Part shown: positions 27,581 to 36,652 of the stretch, one piece after another
How the letters are laid out: each line of letters starts with the position of its first letter
Numbering within the stretch: the first letter of the stretch is position 1
NCBI RefSeq assembly: GCF_000379965.1
Contig: NZ_KB904332.1
Location: 124,001-188,000, forward strand
Length of the DNA: 64,000 bases
DNA from: Hoylesella nanceiensis DSM 19126 = JCM 15639
GTDB taxonomy: Bacteria > Bacteroidota > Bacteroidia > Bacteroidales > Bacteroidaceae
Reading direction: 5' to 3'
Made by a program: the position numbers and the translations under genes
Notes under the pieces: generated by a model
What the model was told of the DNA's origin: nothing
Database searches by the model: none
Seen by the model: the letters and a program-made list of their open reading frames with translations, nothing else

Positions 27581-29446
27581 TTATTTCCAATAAGGAGCTT
27601 GAACTAACTTGCTATTCTTATCCATTTCTGAGCGATGGATAGGCATCCAATAGAATGCTTTCTTATAAACACGCTTTTGATAAGGTGTTAATTGATAGAA
27701 TGAAGCAGCATCTTTTCCGTTGAAGTTCATTCCATAGAAATCGCCATTGAGCTCTTTCTCTGCCTCTTTCCATCTGCGTAAATCATCGTAACGCAATCCT
27801 TCGCAACACAATTCTACATGACGTTCTGCATGAATGAGCTTGCGCATTGCATCTTGATCGTTTAAGTTTACATGGATAAAGTTATTATCTGTTGAGCCAG
27901 TTGTGTATTGACGAACTCCTGCACGCTCACGTATTTTGTTGAGATAAACAAGGATATCGGCATTACCTGGATCCGATTCGTTCAACGCTTCAGCATAATT
28001 TAGATACGCTTCGCCTAGTCGATACAAGATACCTGGGCGGTATTGAATGTTGCCTTGCTTCACATTTGAGTTTGGAGAAAGCTTCTTTCTAACCAAATAA
28101 CCATTCTGAGGAGCATCGTGAGTGTGTGGATTATCCTTGCCACCATTGAAGAATTCGAATGGTCTTTGCTCTTGTGTGAAGTATGAATTGTTGAAACTTA
28201 CAGTTACATAGAAACGTGGTTCACGATTACAATACATGTTATAGGTGTTCTTTGTCGTGATATGTCCGCCGTTAACTTTGGTGTCCCATTGAGTGTTATC
28301 CAATGTAACATCAGATGTAGAGAAGCCTGTTTGCACATAACCTGAATTGCTATCGGTGATGGGAAGACCATTGTTCATGAAGAAAGCGTCTACAAGTTTC
28401 TGTGTAACTCCTAAACCACCTGAACCTCCACTCGCTGAAGGTGTAGCGTGTCTTTCATAATCTGAATAGTCACATCCACCGGGTCTTGCAAAGAGAATCT
28501 CCTTATTTCCTTCGTCAAAACGCTTTAACATCATGTTTTGATATGACATAAAGGGGTCGATTGTGCCATCTGCATTGGTCTCAACATATAGCTCATGACC
28601 TGCATTTTGTGCGGCATCGATTAGCTCTTTACATGCTTGTGCTGCATATTTCCACTTTGTTGCATCGTAAGTTGGAGCAAAAATGTTCTCTCCATCCGAG
28701 TTTTTAAAGTTCGCATAGTCGGCATTTCCGTTCACTAAAGGACTCGCAGCAAAGAGCAACATACGTGCACGAACAGCCAAACACATGATAGATGTGACTC
28801 TACCATACTTGCGAGCTTCGGTATATTTAGCAGGAAGTAGCTTTGAAACAGCTAACAACTCTTTGTCACACCAATCGATAATTTCTGTATAAGGACGTTG
28901 TCCTACAAGCAAATCACTAAGTGTAAAGTCGGTTGGAGCAATGTAATCAGGTTTGAAAGGAACTCCACCATAAGTGTTTGCAAGCAAATAATAGTAATAA
29001 GCTTTATAGAAACGGCACTCTGCTTTCATATATTCTATCTCTGTAGTAGAGATACCTTGAGATGGAAGAGCATGTGCTTCACGCAAGAAAATATTTGCCT
29101 CACGAATTCGTTTAGGGAACTCAGACCAGTAATTTCCGTCCCAGTCTGAAGACGAAGTCCATTCACCTAGAGCGAAAGGAATAATCTTCCAGTTCCATTG
29201 ACGCCATCTTTCAGAAGGTGTTATCTCATCTCCAAGAACGTCCCAACCGATAAATCGGCCATAACCCATATAGGGATCGGGTGTTCCAGACTGCACTCCT
29301 GCTAACCAACCTTCAAGCTTGTCTTTGTCATTAAACACGAGTTCAAGAGTTGCTTCTGTGTCCGATTCCTTATCAAGGTAATCTGAACAAGAGCTTAAAG
29401 TCATGAGACTAAGACAACCTATGTATATATATTTTACCAATTTCAT
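27581..29446 (-). CDS. susD: SusD-like surface glycan-binding lipoprotein (PUL 2)
   Basis: Lipobox LSSC near residue 20 and RagB/SusD motifs: MKAECRFYKAYYYYLLANTYGGVPF, RLGEAYLNYAEALNES and ELCCEGLRYDDLRRW. Length 621. It lies 20 bp behind susC2 and its stop is close to the start of the SusE-like gene, showing a tight operon. It should pair with the following SusC as the lid of the importer. Confidence 0.95.
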   Translation of the reverse strand: MKLVKYIYIGCLSLMTLSSCSDYLDKESDTEATLELVFNDKDKLEGWLAGVQSGTPDPYMGYGRFIGWDVLGDEITPSERWRQWNWKIIPFALGEWTSSSDWDGNYWSEFPKRIREANIFLREAHALPSQGISTTEIEYMKAECRFYKAYYYYLLANTYGGVPFKPDYIAPTDFTLSDLLVGQRPYTEIIDWCDKELLAVSKLLPAKYTEARKYGRVTSIMCLAVRARMLLFAASPLVNGNADYANFKNSDGENIFAPTYDATKWKYAAQACKELIDAAQNAGHELYVETNADGTIDPFMSYQNMMLKRFDEGNKEILFARPGGCDYSDYERHATPSASGGSGGLGVTQKLVDAFFMNNGLPITDSNSGYVQTGFSTSDVTLDNTQWDTKVNGGHITTKNTYNMYCNREPRFYVTVSFNNSYFTQEQRPFEFFNGGKDNPHTHDAPQNGYLVRKKLSPNSNVKQGNIQYRPGILYRLGEAYLNYAEALNESDPGNADILVYLNKIRERAGVRQYTTGSTDNNFIHVNLNDQDAMRKLIHAERHVELCCEGLRYDDLRRWKEAEKELNGDFYGMNFNGKDAASFYQLTPYQKRVYKKAFYWMPIHRSEMDKNSKLVQAPYWK

Positions 29447-29466
29447 TGTATTATCTGGTTTAATAG

Positions 29467-32400
29467 TTAAAATTTAAGATTCACACCCAATGTCACTGAG
29501 CGCATAGAAGGATAACGTAATCCATCTGATGTCTCAAGTTCTGGATCCCATAATTTAAATGGAGAGAAATAAAGAAGATTATCACCACTCACAAATACAC
29601 GCACACTCTTAGCGAAGAATTTTGATGTTAATGCCTTAGGAAGGGTGTAACCAAGTTCAATTGACTTTAATCTTAGATAGCTCATGTTCTTCTTCCAGAA
29701 TGTAGAAGCACGATTGTTGTTGGGGTTTGTGCTTTCTGAAAGACGTGGCCAGAATACATTTTGAGATGGATTCTCTTCAGTCCAACGGTCGGTATAGTTT
29801 GTATAAACGTTACCTAACACACCTTGTCCACTTCCAGGAATGAAGTAGTTGCTACCTCCAATTATACGATATGTGTCGCCAGAGCCTTGGAAGAAGAAGC
29901 TAAAGTCTACATCTTTATAATTAACATTACCTCCAAATCCATATACAATGCGTGGAGCTGAGGTGCCACCGATATAACCTTCGTCTGCATCTGTAATCAC
30001 TCCATCGTCGTTCATATCACGATATTTGATGTCACCAGGGCGTACTACTGTTCCTAAAGACTGCTCTGCGATACCTGGTTTCAATTTACCATTGATGAAA
30101 TCGTCTTCAGTAAACAATCCTTCTGCTTGTAAACCCCAAAGTGTTCCGATAGACTTTCCTGTAATAGAACGGTATGTTCCCACTACAGAAAGAGGCTCAT
30201 CTTTCTCTTTAATGGTGTTCTTTGCATAAGTGATATTACCTCTTAAGCTGATATTGAATTCCTTATTAAAGCTGTGATTGTAAACAATTGACGCATCAAA
30301 ACCATTATTATCTACTACACCATAGTTGGCATAAGGATTTGAAATGAATCCTACTTGAGAAGGAATGGTTGAGCGTTGCATGAAAATATTAGTTCTATGC
30401 TCACGGAAGAAGTCTACTTGTAAATCTAATTCGTTCCATAATCCCAACTCAAAACCAATGTTTGTTTTAAGTGATTTTTCCCAAGTTAGATTCTGAACTC
30501 CTACTTCTCCTTCTTGGACTCCAGTTCTACCTACCTCACCAGAGTAGCCCCAATTGTAACCACCTGCATTGGTATTGATAGTGGTGATATAAGCAAAACG
30601 ACGTCCACCGATATCATCATTACCCACCATACCTATAGAACCTCTTACCTTTAATTTAGTAATAGTGTTTGAAAGGGGTTGCATAAACTTCTCTTCTGAC
30701 ACCAACCAACCAAGCGCAAGTGATGGGAAGAAACCATATCTGTTGCCCTTTGCAAAGTTTTCTGAACCGTTATAACCGAAGTTAAACTCTGAGATATAAC
30801 GACGATCGTAGGTATATGACAAACGACCTGCAATACCTTGGGTACGCTTTGGTTGCACATCTCCCCAGTCATAACTACGTTGATTATACAAGAACAAAGC
30901 ATTTAAAGCGTGCGCACCGAATGTCTTATCATATGAAAGAGATGCTTCCAAATAAGTACTCTTATTGCCATAGTTGGCATTTGAGCTATGTCCAAGGAAC
31001 TCACTACCGAACGAAAGGATACTATGAACTAAGTTTCCTTCATCGTCTCGAGACTTAGCAACACTATAATAACGTGGGTCTTTACCTCTGGTTACAAAGG
31101 CTTCGTTATAAGTATCGAATGCAAATGTAACCTTAGCTTTCAATCCTGGGGTAATCATCTTTAAGTTTTGTTCTACCGAGAACAATGATTCTAACTTACT
31201 ACGAGAACCTGTATAATAACCTGATTGTGTGCTTAAAGCCCATGGATTGAATCGAACATTAGATACACGGGGTATTGTTCCATCTGAATAGATAGCGGGA
31301 TGAACAAAAGGAGGAGTTTCAAATGCGCTTGTAAAAAGCTCATCTGTACTGCTCTTTCCTTTGCGTAGGTCTTGCAAGTAACCACCAATATTAAAACGAA
31401 CTAATGTTGTCTTGGTTAAATCAAGGTCTACATTGGCACGCATGTTATAACGTGTCAATTTACTAGAAGTATCATAAGGAAGACTATTATCACGTGCTAA
31501 GATACCGTTTTCATCGTAAACTGAAGCAGTTAAAGAATAACGTAACATATCAGAACCACCTGCAATGGTTAAGTTTGCACGTGTAGATGAAGCGTAATCT
31601 TTAGTTATTGCGTCAATCCAATTAACGTCTGGATAAAGATCTTTGTCGTAACCATAGTAGGTCTTAAGTATCTGATCTTTGGTGAATAGGCGTTTATTGG
31701 GATCTGGTTGCAATTGATTCAAAAGACTCATATATTCTGCTGCACCAATAAACTGAGGAAGTTTGGTAGGCTTACGAATAGCTTGTTCAAATCTAAAGTC
31801 TACTGATGGCTTTGCAACAGTACCACGTTTGGTATTAACAATGATAACACCATTCGCACCTCTAACACCATACATGGCACTAGCAGAAGCGTCTTTCAAT
31901 ACTGAGAACGATTCTATTTCTGCTGGATCGATATCATTTATGCTTCGTTCTACACCATCTACCAACACTAAAGGATGGTTATTGCCGCTAAATGATGAGA
32001 TACCACGAATCCAGAAGTTCGAATTGTCGTATCCAGGCTCTCCACTTGGCTGGAAAGCAATAACACCTGCCAACTGACCTGCAAGGTTATTACTCATCGA
32101 ACGACTTGAACCTACTTGCAACTTTTTAGGGTCTAAGGTCTGAATAGAACCGATAACCGACAATTTCTTTTGGTTACCATAACCCACAACCATCACTTCA
32201 TCGAGTCCTGCAACATCTTCTTGCAAAGTGATGTTGAAGTTAATGTTGTTCGCTACCTTTATTTCCTGTGTCTTAAAACCAACATAACCAGCGACTAAAA
32301 CAGCCGATTTATCTGGAACGGTTAAATAAAAGTGTCCATCAATGTCTGTTACAGTCATTATCTTAGTGCCCTTTACTGATACAGTTACACCTGGAAGCGG

Positions 32401-32553
32401 ATTCTTTTCTGCATCAACAACAGTACCACTAACCTTAATTCCGTTCTCTTGTTGATTAGACATTTTCGTTGTTGGCTGTACTTCTGCCTTCGCACTTACT
32501 GGCGATAGAGCCGAAAGAACAAGGAAACCAACCAATATCCTTTTAATGTTCAT
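29467..32553 (-). CDS. susC: SusC-like TonB-dependent transporter without STN domain (PUL 2)
   Basis: An outer-membrane importer of 1028 residues. Signal peptide, then a carboxypeptidase-like domain (VSGTVVDAEKNPLPGVTVSV), the plug start DEVMVVGYGNQKKLSVIGS and SVLKDASASAMYGVRGANGVI, and a barrel ending SVTLGVNLKF. It lacks the STN signalling domain seen in the PUL 1 SusC. Regulation by the nearby DUF6377-type membrane regulator, rather than sigma/anti-sigma, therefore fits. First gene of a six-gene operon down to 22016. Confidence 0.95.
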   Translation of the reverse strand: MNIKRILVGFLVLSALSPVSAKAEVQPTTKMSNQQENGIKVSGTVVDAEKNPLPGVTVSVKGTKIMTVTDIDGHFYLTVPDKSAVLVAGYVGFKTQEIKVANNINFNITLQEDVAGLDEVMVVGYGNQKKLSVIGSIQTLDPKKLQVGSSRSMSNNLAGQLAGVIAFQPSGEPGYDNSNFWIRGISSFSGNNHPLVLVDGVERSINDIDPAEIESFSVLKDASASAMYGVRGANGVIIVNTKRGTVAKPSVDFRFEQAIRKPTKLPQFIGAAEYMSLLNQLQPDPNKRLFTKDQILKTYYGYDKDLYPDVNWIDAITKDYASSTRANLTIAGGSDMLRYSLTASVYDENGILARDNSLPYDTSSKLTRYNMRANVDLDLTKTTLVRFNIGGYLQDLRKGKSSTDELFTSAFETPPFVHPAIYSDGTIPRVSNVRFNPWALSTQSGYYTGSRSKLESLFSVEQNLKMITPGLKAKVTFAFDTYNEAFVTRGKDPRYYSVAKSRDDEGNLVHSILSFGSEFLGHSSNANYGNKSTYLEASLSYDKTFGAHALNALFLYNQRSYDWGDVQPKRTQGIAGRLSYTYDRRYISEFNFGYNGSENFAKGNRYGFFPSLALGWLVSEEKFMQPLSNTITKLKVRGSIGMVGNDDIGGRRFAYITTINTNAGGYNWGYSGEVGRTGVQEGEVGVQNLTWEKSLKTNIGFELGLWNELDLQVDFFREHRTNIFMQRSTIPSQVGFISNPYANYGVVDNNGFDASIVYNHSFNKEFNISLRGNITYAKNTIKEKDEPLSVVGTYRSITGKSIGTLWGLQAEGLFTEDDFINGKLKPGIAEQSLGTVVRPGDIKYRDMNDDGVITDADEGYIGGTSAPRIVYGFGGNVNYKDVDFSFFFQGSGDTYRIIGGSNYFIPGSGQGVLGNVYTNYTDRWTEENPSQNVFWPRLSESTNPNNNRASTFWKKNMSYLRLKSIELGYTLPKALTSKFFAKSVRVFVSGDNLLYFSPFKLWDPELETSDGLRYPSMRSVTLGVNLKF

Positions 32554-32625
32554 ATTTGTTTTTTATGTTGTTAATAGTATATTTTGCATCTGCTTAGTTT
32601 CTCAAGGTGTCTTTTCCTTTCAATG

Positions 32626-32633
32626 CAAAGATA
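32626..32633 (-). promoter_or_regulatory. -7 box of the PUL 2 operon
   Basis: The complement reads TATCTTTG, an exact TAnnTTTG, 73 bp upstream of susC2. The leader would be about 65 nt. The surrounding 32554-33026 gap is AT-rich and otherwise holds only the GH66 terminator. Confidence 0.5.
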
Positions 32634-32842
32634 TACATTTGCTCTAGTTCTATATACTATATATAATAAATATACAAACTCTTAAAAACATCTATCACTG
32701 AAAATCAATCACTTACAAGTTTTAAAGATAACAAAAATACAAACCTAATCACGCCTATTTAAACTCTTTTTACCTCAAAAAACGCTTTTTCTTGACCCAA
32801 AACAACAAAGTAAATCTATTAAATTTAGAAAATATTACCAAT

Positions 32843-32884
32843 AAAAAAGGTAGAAACGAGTTATTTTTTCAACTCATTCCTACC
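32843..32884 (-). terminator. intrinsic terminator of the GH66 gene
   Basis: The minus-strand transcript folds a 14-bp stem (32871-32884 with 32849-32862, two G-U pairs) and an 8-nt loop, followed by six T residues. It separates the GH66 gene from the susC2 operon, so they are distinct transcription units. Confidence 0.85.
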
Positions 32885-33026
32885 CCATAAAGTAAGTTGT
32901 TTTTATTCAAATTATGGCTCTGCTTCTACAAGTTTACAAACATAAACATTACATACTCGCTAACCTTCATAACAACCCTATATTAATAATACATTCACTT
33001 ACACGCTTTGTAGAAGCTCGCCACAT

Positions 33027-36017
33027 TTATTTTATAAACACTTTCTTACCTTTATGTATGTAGATTCCTTTACTAGGATGTTCCACTTTCACGCCATCGA
33101 TAGTATAATAACTTTCGTCTTCGCTTGTCGTTGTTGCTTTATCGAAAGCAGATTGCAATGTTTCGTTATTGCTATTGATAAGCGACATAATGCGTGTTTG
33201 GTGCTTATTGCCAAACAATGGCACTTTGATGTATGTCTCATTGCTGTTGATTGTGCCTACAGTTAGGCGTTGCCAAGCATTGTTTTTGTTAACATAAACC
33301 ACCTCATCACTATTATTCAAGCCATTAGAAGCACCTTTTTCTACCACCAACATCGTCCAATATTTCAAGCTGGGGACTTCGATATACAATTTATTTCCTT
33401 TTTTCTTAAAAGGTATATCTTGTGGAGTTCCACCATAAACATCAGGAGTTGCTGCCCAAACACGAGCTACATCTTCGTTGATATCGATATCTACTGTAAA
33501 GTGATATTTGGTCTTTGGTTCTGTTGTAGTGCGATATTTATCTATCCAAGAAGTATCTTTTACTGTTTCGAGATTCAACAAATGAATCATCAATTTATTG
33601 TCTTTCTCTGCACAATAGTAGTTCACTTCTTTTTCTTTTCCTGCAAAAGGAAGCACTTTGTTGTTCATTCTCACACTCTTATATTCTCTCTTGCAATTGT
33701 CTCGCAATAGATTTTCATAACCAACTAAGAAGTTATAATAAGGCACTAACTTCGTTCTTAGTTCGTCAGTCATATAACAATCAGCGTTAGGGAAATAAGG
33801 ATTGTTCAACATATCATTACCACTTAGCTCTATTCGGCTACCTCCAATAGCAAAAATAAATGCGTCTGACACTAACACTGAAGGTATATTGAATGCGCCT
33901 TTAGCACCCTCACAATGTGTATAAGCAGCAAAAACAACAGGCTTATTAGGTGCAACTTCTTGGTTTTCTTTCATATAGTGACTAAAAGCTGCAAACTCTT
34001 TCCACCACACCTCTACATATACTGTATGAATATTAGGATTAGTTGCCACAACAGTATGTCCCCAATTACTCACTTGGTTCATCACCAATTCTTTCTTATT
34101 TTGATCATTGTGCAATTTAGTTAATAAAGGAGAATATCCATCCCACAATAAAACTTCTTTACCATCTTTAGTTGATAGCCTTGAGGCTTTTTCCACTTCA
34201 TTGCCATTTTCCTTAACATGATATCCTGGGGCAGAGCCTAATTGGTCTACATGAAAGCCATCAAACTTAAAGTCTTGATACACTTCTCTAGTTCTCTTCA
34301 CAAGATAATCTTGCCATTCTTCATTGGCTGGATTTTGTATAAAGATATCACTTTTGCCATGTTCCAATACATGTCTATAAGGAGAAACATCGGTAGAATC
34401 TATATAAACCTGCCATTCTGGTTTCACTCCATCCTCTTTTCCGTCCTTAAGAGCACCATAAGCAAGGTTATAGAACATTGCTTTTGAGCCAATGCCCTGC
34501 ACTTCTCTAATATAATCTTTAACCACTTGTGCACTAATTGTCTCGTTAAATATTCCATGATAGGTAGCATCAGGACAATAAGGGCGATGATGTTTCCATT
34601 GCCAGTCGTAGAACTGCATCGCATTGATATGATATTTACGGAAAGTTTCCATTTCCTTTTTCATATCACGTGTTTTGCTGTCTGGATCATAATCAGCAAT
34701 ATAACCATATCGAGGGAACTTAGTCCACTCCGTAGAGACGTCTACTCCCACAGTAGAAACAACATTATATCCTGTTGCACTAGGCTCTGTCACCACCGCA
34801 AGATAGCCTTTATAGTTCTCTTTAGGAGTCTTCCACGTCCACGATTTACCCCCTACTACCGACACATCTACTACATCTGCGCCATGATAATAATACACTT
34901 TTGAACCATAAGCCAATGATCTTGAAGAAGTGAAATGCACCGTTTCGCCTGGATTATATATGGTTTTGTCGGTTAAAAGCTCGCTATTATCCATGTAACC
35001 CTCTATTGGTGCGGTCTTAGAATAATAGAAACTCATGGGCTGTTGCGCCACTTTGCGAATAGCAGAGTGGTCGTTTTGCTGGTCATCGGCAATGCGTGGG
35101 AAATACCATCTGTTGCTACCTGCCTGAATGTTCACAGCTTCGTTTGCCGCAACAACATGCACTCTTTCTTTGTTTTCTCTTCTATTTTGAGCCGAGAAGC
35201 CTGTTGTTACCATTGCTTGAACAGCAGGAGCGCTCGAAAAGTCTATTGCAAAATTCTTTGATATCAACTCATTATACGATGAATATTCAAGTGGGAACTC
35301 TACTCTCACCTTATTATTTAGAACAGGAACTCTATTCATTCTATCATAAAGAACGGGCTTTACATAAACGGCCAAATTGCCATCTGCACCTTTAAAGGTG
35401 TTGCTATGCACCTCAGGAACATTGTTTCCTAAATAATAAACAGAGCGAAGTGCTTTACATTCCAGAAAAGCTTCGGCACTCCAACGATGCAAATTCTCGG
35501 GAAGTGTGATATACTCAAGACTCGAGCAGGCATTAAACGCATAAGAATCGATGCTTTCGCACGAGCGAGGAATATCGACATTCTTTAGCGAAGTGCAATT
35601 TTCAAAGGCATTACGACCAATGTTTGTGATGCCTTGTGGCAACGAAATAGACTCAAGTTGTTCGCAATGTGCAAACACAAAGTCTTCTATTCGATCGGCT
35701 GTTGAGTGCATCTCCACCTTAGAAAGTTCCTTACAATCATAGAAAGCGCATGCCCCTATTCTTTGAATTGTTGCAGGAATGGTGATGGATCTGATGTCGG
35801 TGTTACCTTGAAAAGCATTGGCTTTGATTTCGGTTACTTTGTGTCCTCTAACATATTGAGGAATCACTACGGTTCCAAGAGCCGCTTTTCCGCTGGTTAA
35901 CACGGCCTTACCATCGGGTGTAAGACTAAATTTTAAACCGCCAAAATCTACTGTTTCGGCAAAAACGCTAGCACATGCAAGTGCTAAACTCATTGTAAGT
36001 AAATGTCTTTTGTTCAT
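33027..36017 (-). CDS. LRR-GH66 fusion: secreted dextranase / cycloisomaltooligosaccharide glucanotransferase-like
   Basis: Signal peptide (1-20), then BspA/LRR_5-type leucine-rich repeats at about 45-225 (ITIPATIQRIGACAF, LPQGITNIGRNAFENC). A linking beta-domain region (about 340-430) leads to a GH66 catalytic barrel from about 430. GH66 landmarks are HINAMQFYDWQWKHHRPY, the nucleophile Asp591 in FDGFHVDQLG and the acid/base Glu669 in YVEVWW. GH66 enzymes cut alpha-1,6-linked dextran. The C-terminus YYTIDGVKV...GIYIHKGKKVFIK resembles the terminal sorting-like domain of Bacteroidales secreted proteins. Length 996 exceeds ordinary dextranases because of the LRR part. Confidence 0.9.
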   Translation of the reverse strand: MNKRHLLTMSLALACASVFAETVDFGGLKFSLTPDGKAVLTSGKAALGTVVIPQYVRGHKVTEIKANAFQGNTDIRSITIPATIQRIGACAFYDCKELSKVEMHSTADRIEDFVFAHCEQLESISLPQGITNIGRNAFENCTSLKNVDIPRSCESIDSYAFNACSSLEYITLPENLHRWSAEAFLECKALRSVYYLGNNVPEVHSNTFKGADGNLAVYVKPVLYDRMNRVPVLNNKVRVEFPLEYSSYNELISKNFAIDFSSAPAVQAMVTTGFSAQNRRENKERVHVVAANEAVNIQAGSNRWYFPRIADDQQNDHSAIRKVAQQPMSFYYSKTAPIEGYMDNSELLTDKTIYNPGETVHFTSSRSLAYGSKVYYYHGADVVDVSVVGGKSWTWKTPKENYKGYLAVVTEPSATGYNVVSTVGVDVSTEWTKFPRYGYIADYDPDSKTRDMKKEMETFRKYHINAMQFYDWQWKHHRPYCPDATYHGIFNETISAQVVKDYIREVQGIGSKAMFYNLAYGALKDGKEDGVKPEWQVYIDSTDVSPYRHVLEHGKSDIFIQNPANEEWQDYLVKRTREVYQDFKFDGFHVDQLGSAPGYHVKENGNEVEKASRLSTKDGKEVLLWDGYSPLLTKLHNDQNKKELVMNQVSNWGHTVVATNPNIHTVYVEVWWKEFAAFSHYMKENQEVAPNKPVVFAAYTHCEGAKGAFNIPSVLVSDAFIFAIGGSRIELSGNDMLNNPYFPNADCYMTDELRTKLVPYYNFLVGYENLLRDNCKREYKSVRMNNKVLPFAGKEKEVNYYCAEKDNKLMIHLLNLETVKDTSWIDKYRTTTEPKTKYHFTVDIDINEDVARVWAATPDVYGGTPQDIPFKKKGNKLYIEVPSLKYWTMLVVEKGASNGLNNSDEVVYVNKNNAWQRLTVGTINSNETYIKVPLFGNKHQTRIMSLINSNNETLQSAFDKATTTSEDESYYTIDGVKVEHPSKGIYIHKGKKVFIK

Positions 36018-36223
36018 AGTAATTGTTGTTTGGGTTAAACATTAAAACTCTGTTCAAAGGTTGTTAAAAGACAGAGTCAAAGGTTGTTGAATAAGTTTTC
36101 TTGCTCCTTTTGATACGAAAGAAACGTTTTCAGGTAAGTAGTTCGATAGATTATCATCGGATTCCTACAGAACCACGATTCAGTTTAATTATACCTCCCT
36201 TTTGATCTTTTGTTTTACTTTTT

Positions 36224-36237
36224 TGATACGGGTATCA
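36224..36237. promoter_or_regulatory. possible operator palindrome upstream of the GH66 gene
   Basis: TGATAC-GG-GTATCA is a perfect 14-bp inverted repeat about 207 bp upstream of the start. Its left half TTTTGATACG recurs at about 36111. It lies between a -7-like TATTTTTG (complement 36298-36305) and the gene. A regulator site is plausible but unproven. Confidence 0.35.
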
Positions 36238-36548
36238 TGTGATCATCAAGTTGTTGCAAATCTAACGCTTTATTCTGCTGGTTGTGTCGCTGTATCACAA
36301 AAATATAAAATCAGCAAAAACATATTTCATTTATAATCAACACATTAAAGAAAACTCAAAGTATAAAACATACAAATAAAGAATTGTACAATATTTTTTC
36401 AAAATGGCTATAAACGATGAAAAACAGATGAGTTTTTGGGGTAGAAAAAGCAGCTTTTGAGCCTCAGCATAAATACATGTGGTGAAGAAATACATTTTAT
36501 TGCATTTTCTTTCTCACAACAACTAGTTTTTATCTCTCTTTGTCTTGC

Positions 36549-36636
36549 GATGTAAAAGCTATGCTATTGGGGTTCAATAGCATTGATATTTGCATAAAAA
36601 AGCATTGCTTTTAAAAGGTAAAAGCAATGCTATTCT
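36549..36636. repeat. four-unit 22-bp intergenic palindrome array, copy D
   Basis: Units start at 36549, 36571, 36593 and 36615 with cores AAAAGCTATGCTATT, AATAGCATTGATATT, AAAAGCATTGCTTTT and AAAAGCAATGCTATT. It begins 16 bp past the stop of the DUF6377 gene, in the 635-bp gap before GH66. The remainder of the gap is the GH66 upstream region. Confidence 0.87.
36596..36631 (-). terminator. intrinsic terminator formed by repeat units 3-4 of copy D
   Basis: On the minus strand, the halves of two neighbouring units pair as a perfect 12-bp stem (36620-36631 with 36601-36612, loop 7 nt) and are followed by five or six T residues. It is the only terminator-like structure behind the DUF6377 gene. 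Confidence 0.7.
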
Positions 36637-36652
36637 GTATGGAGTTGTAAAC

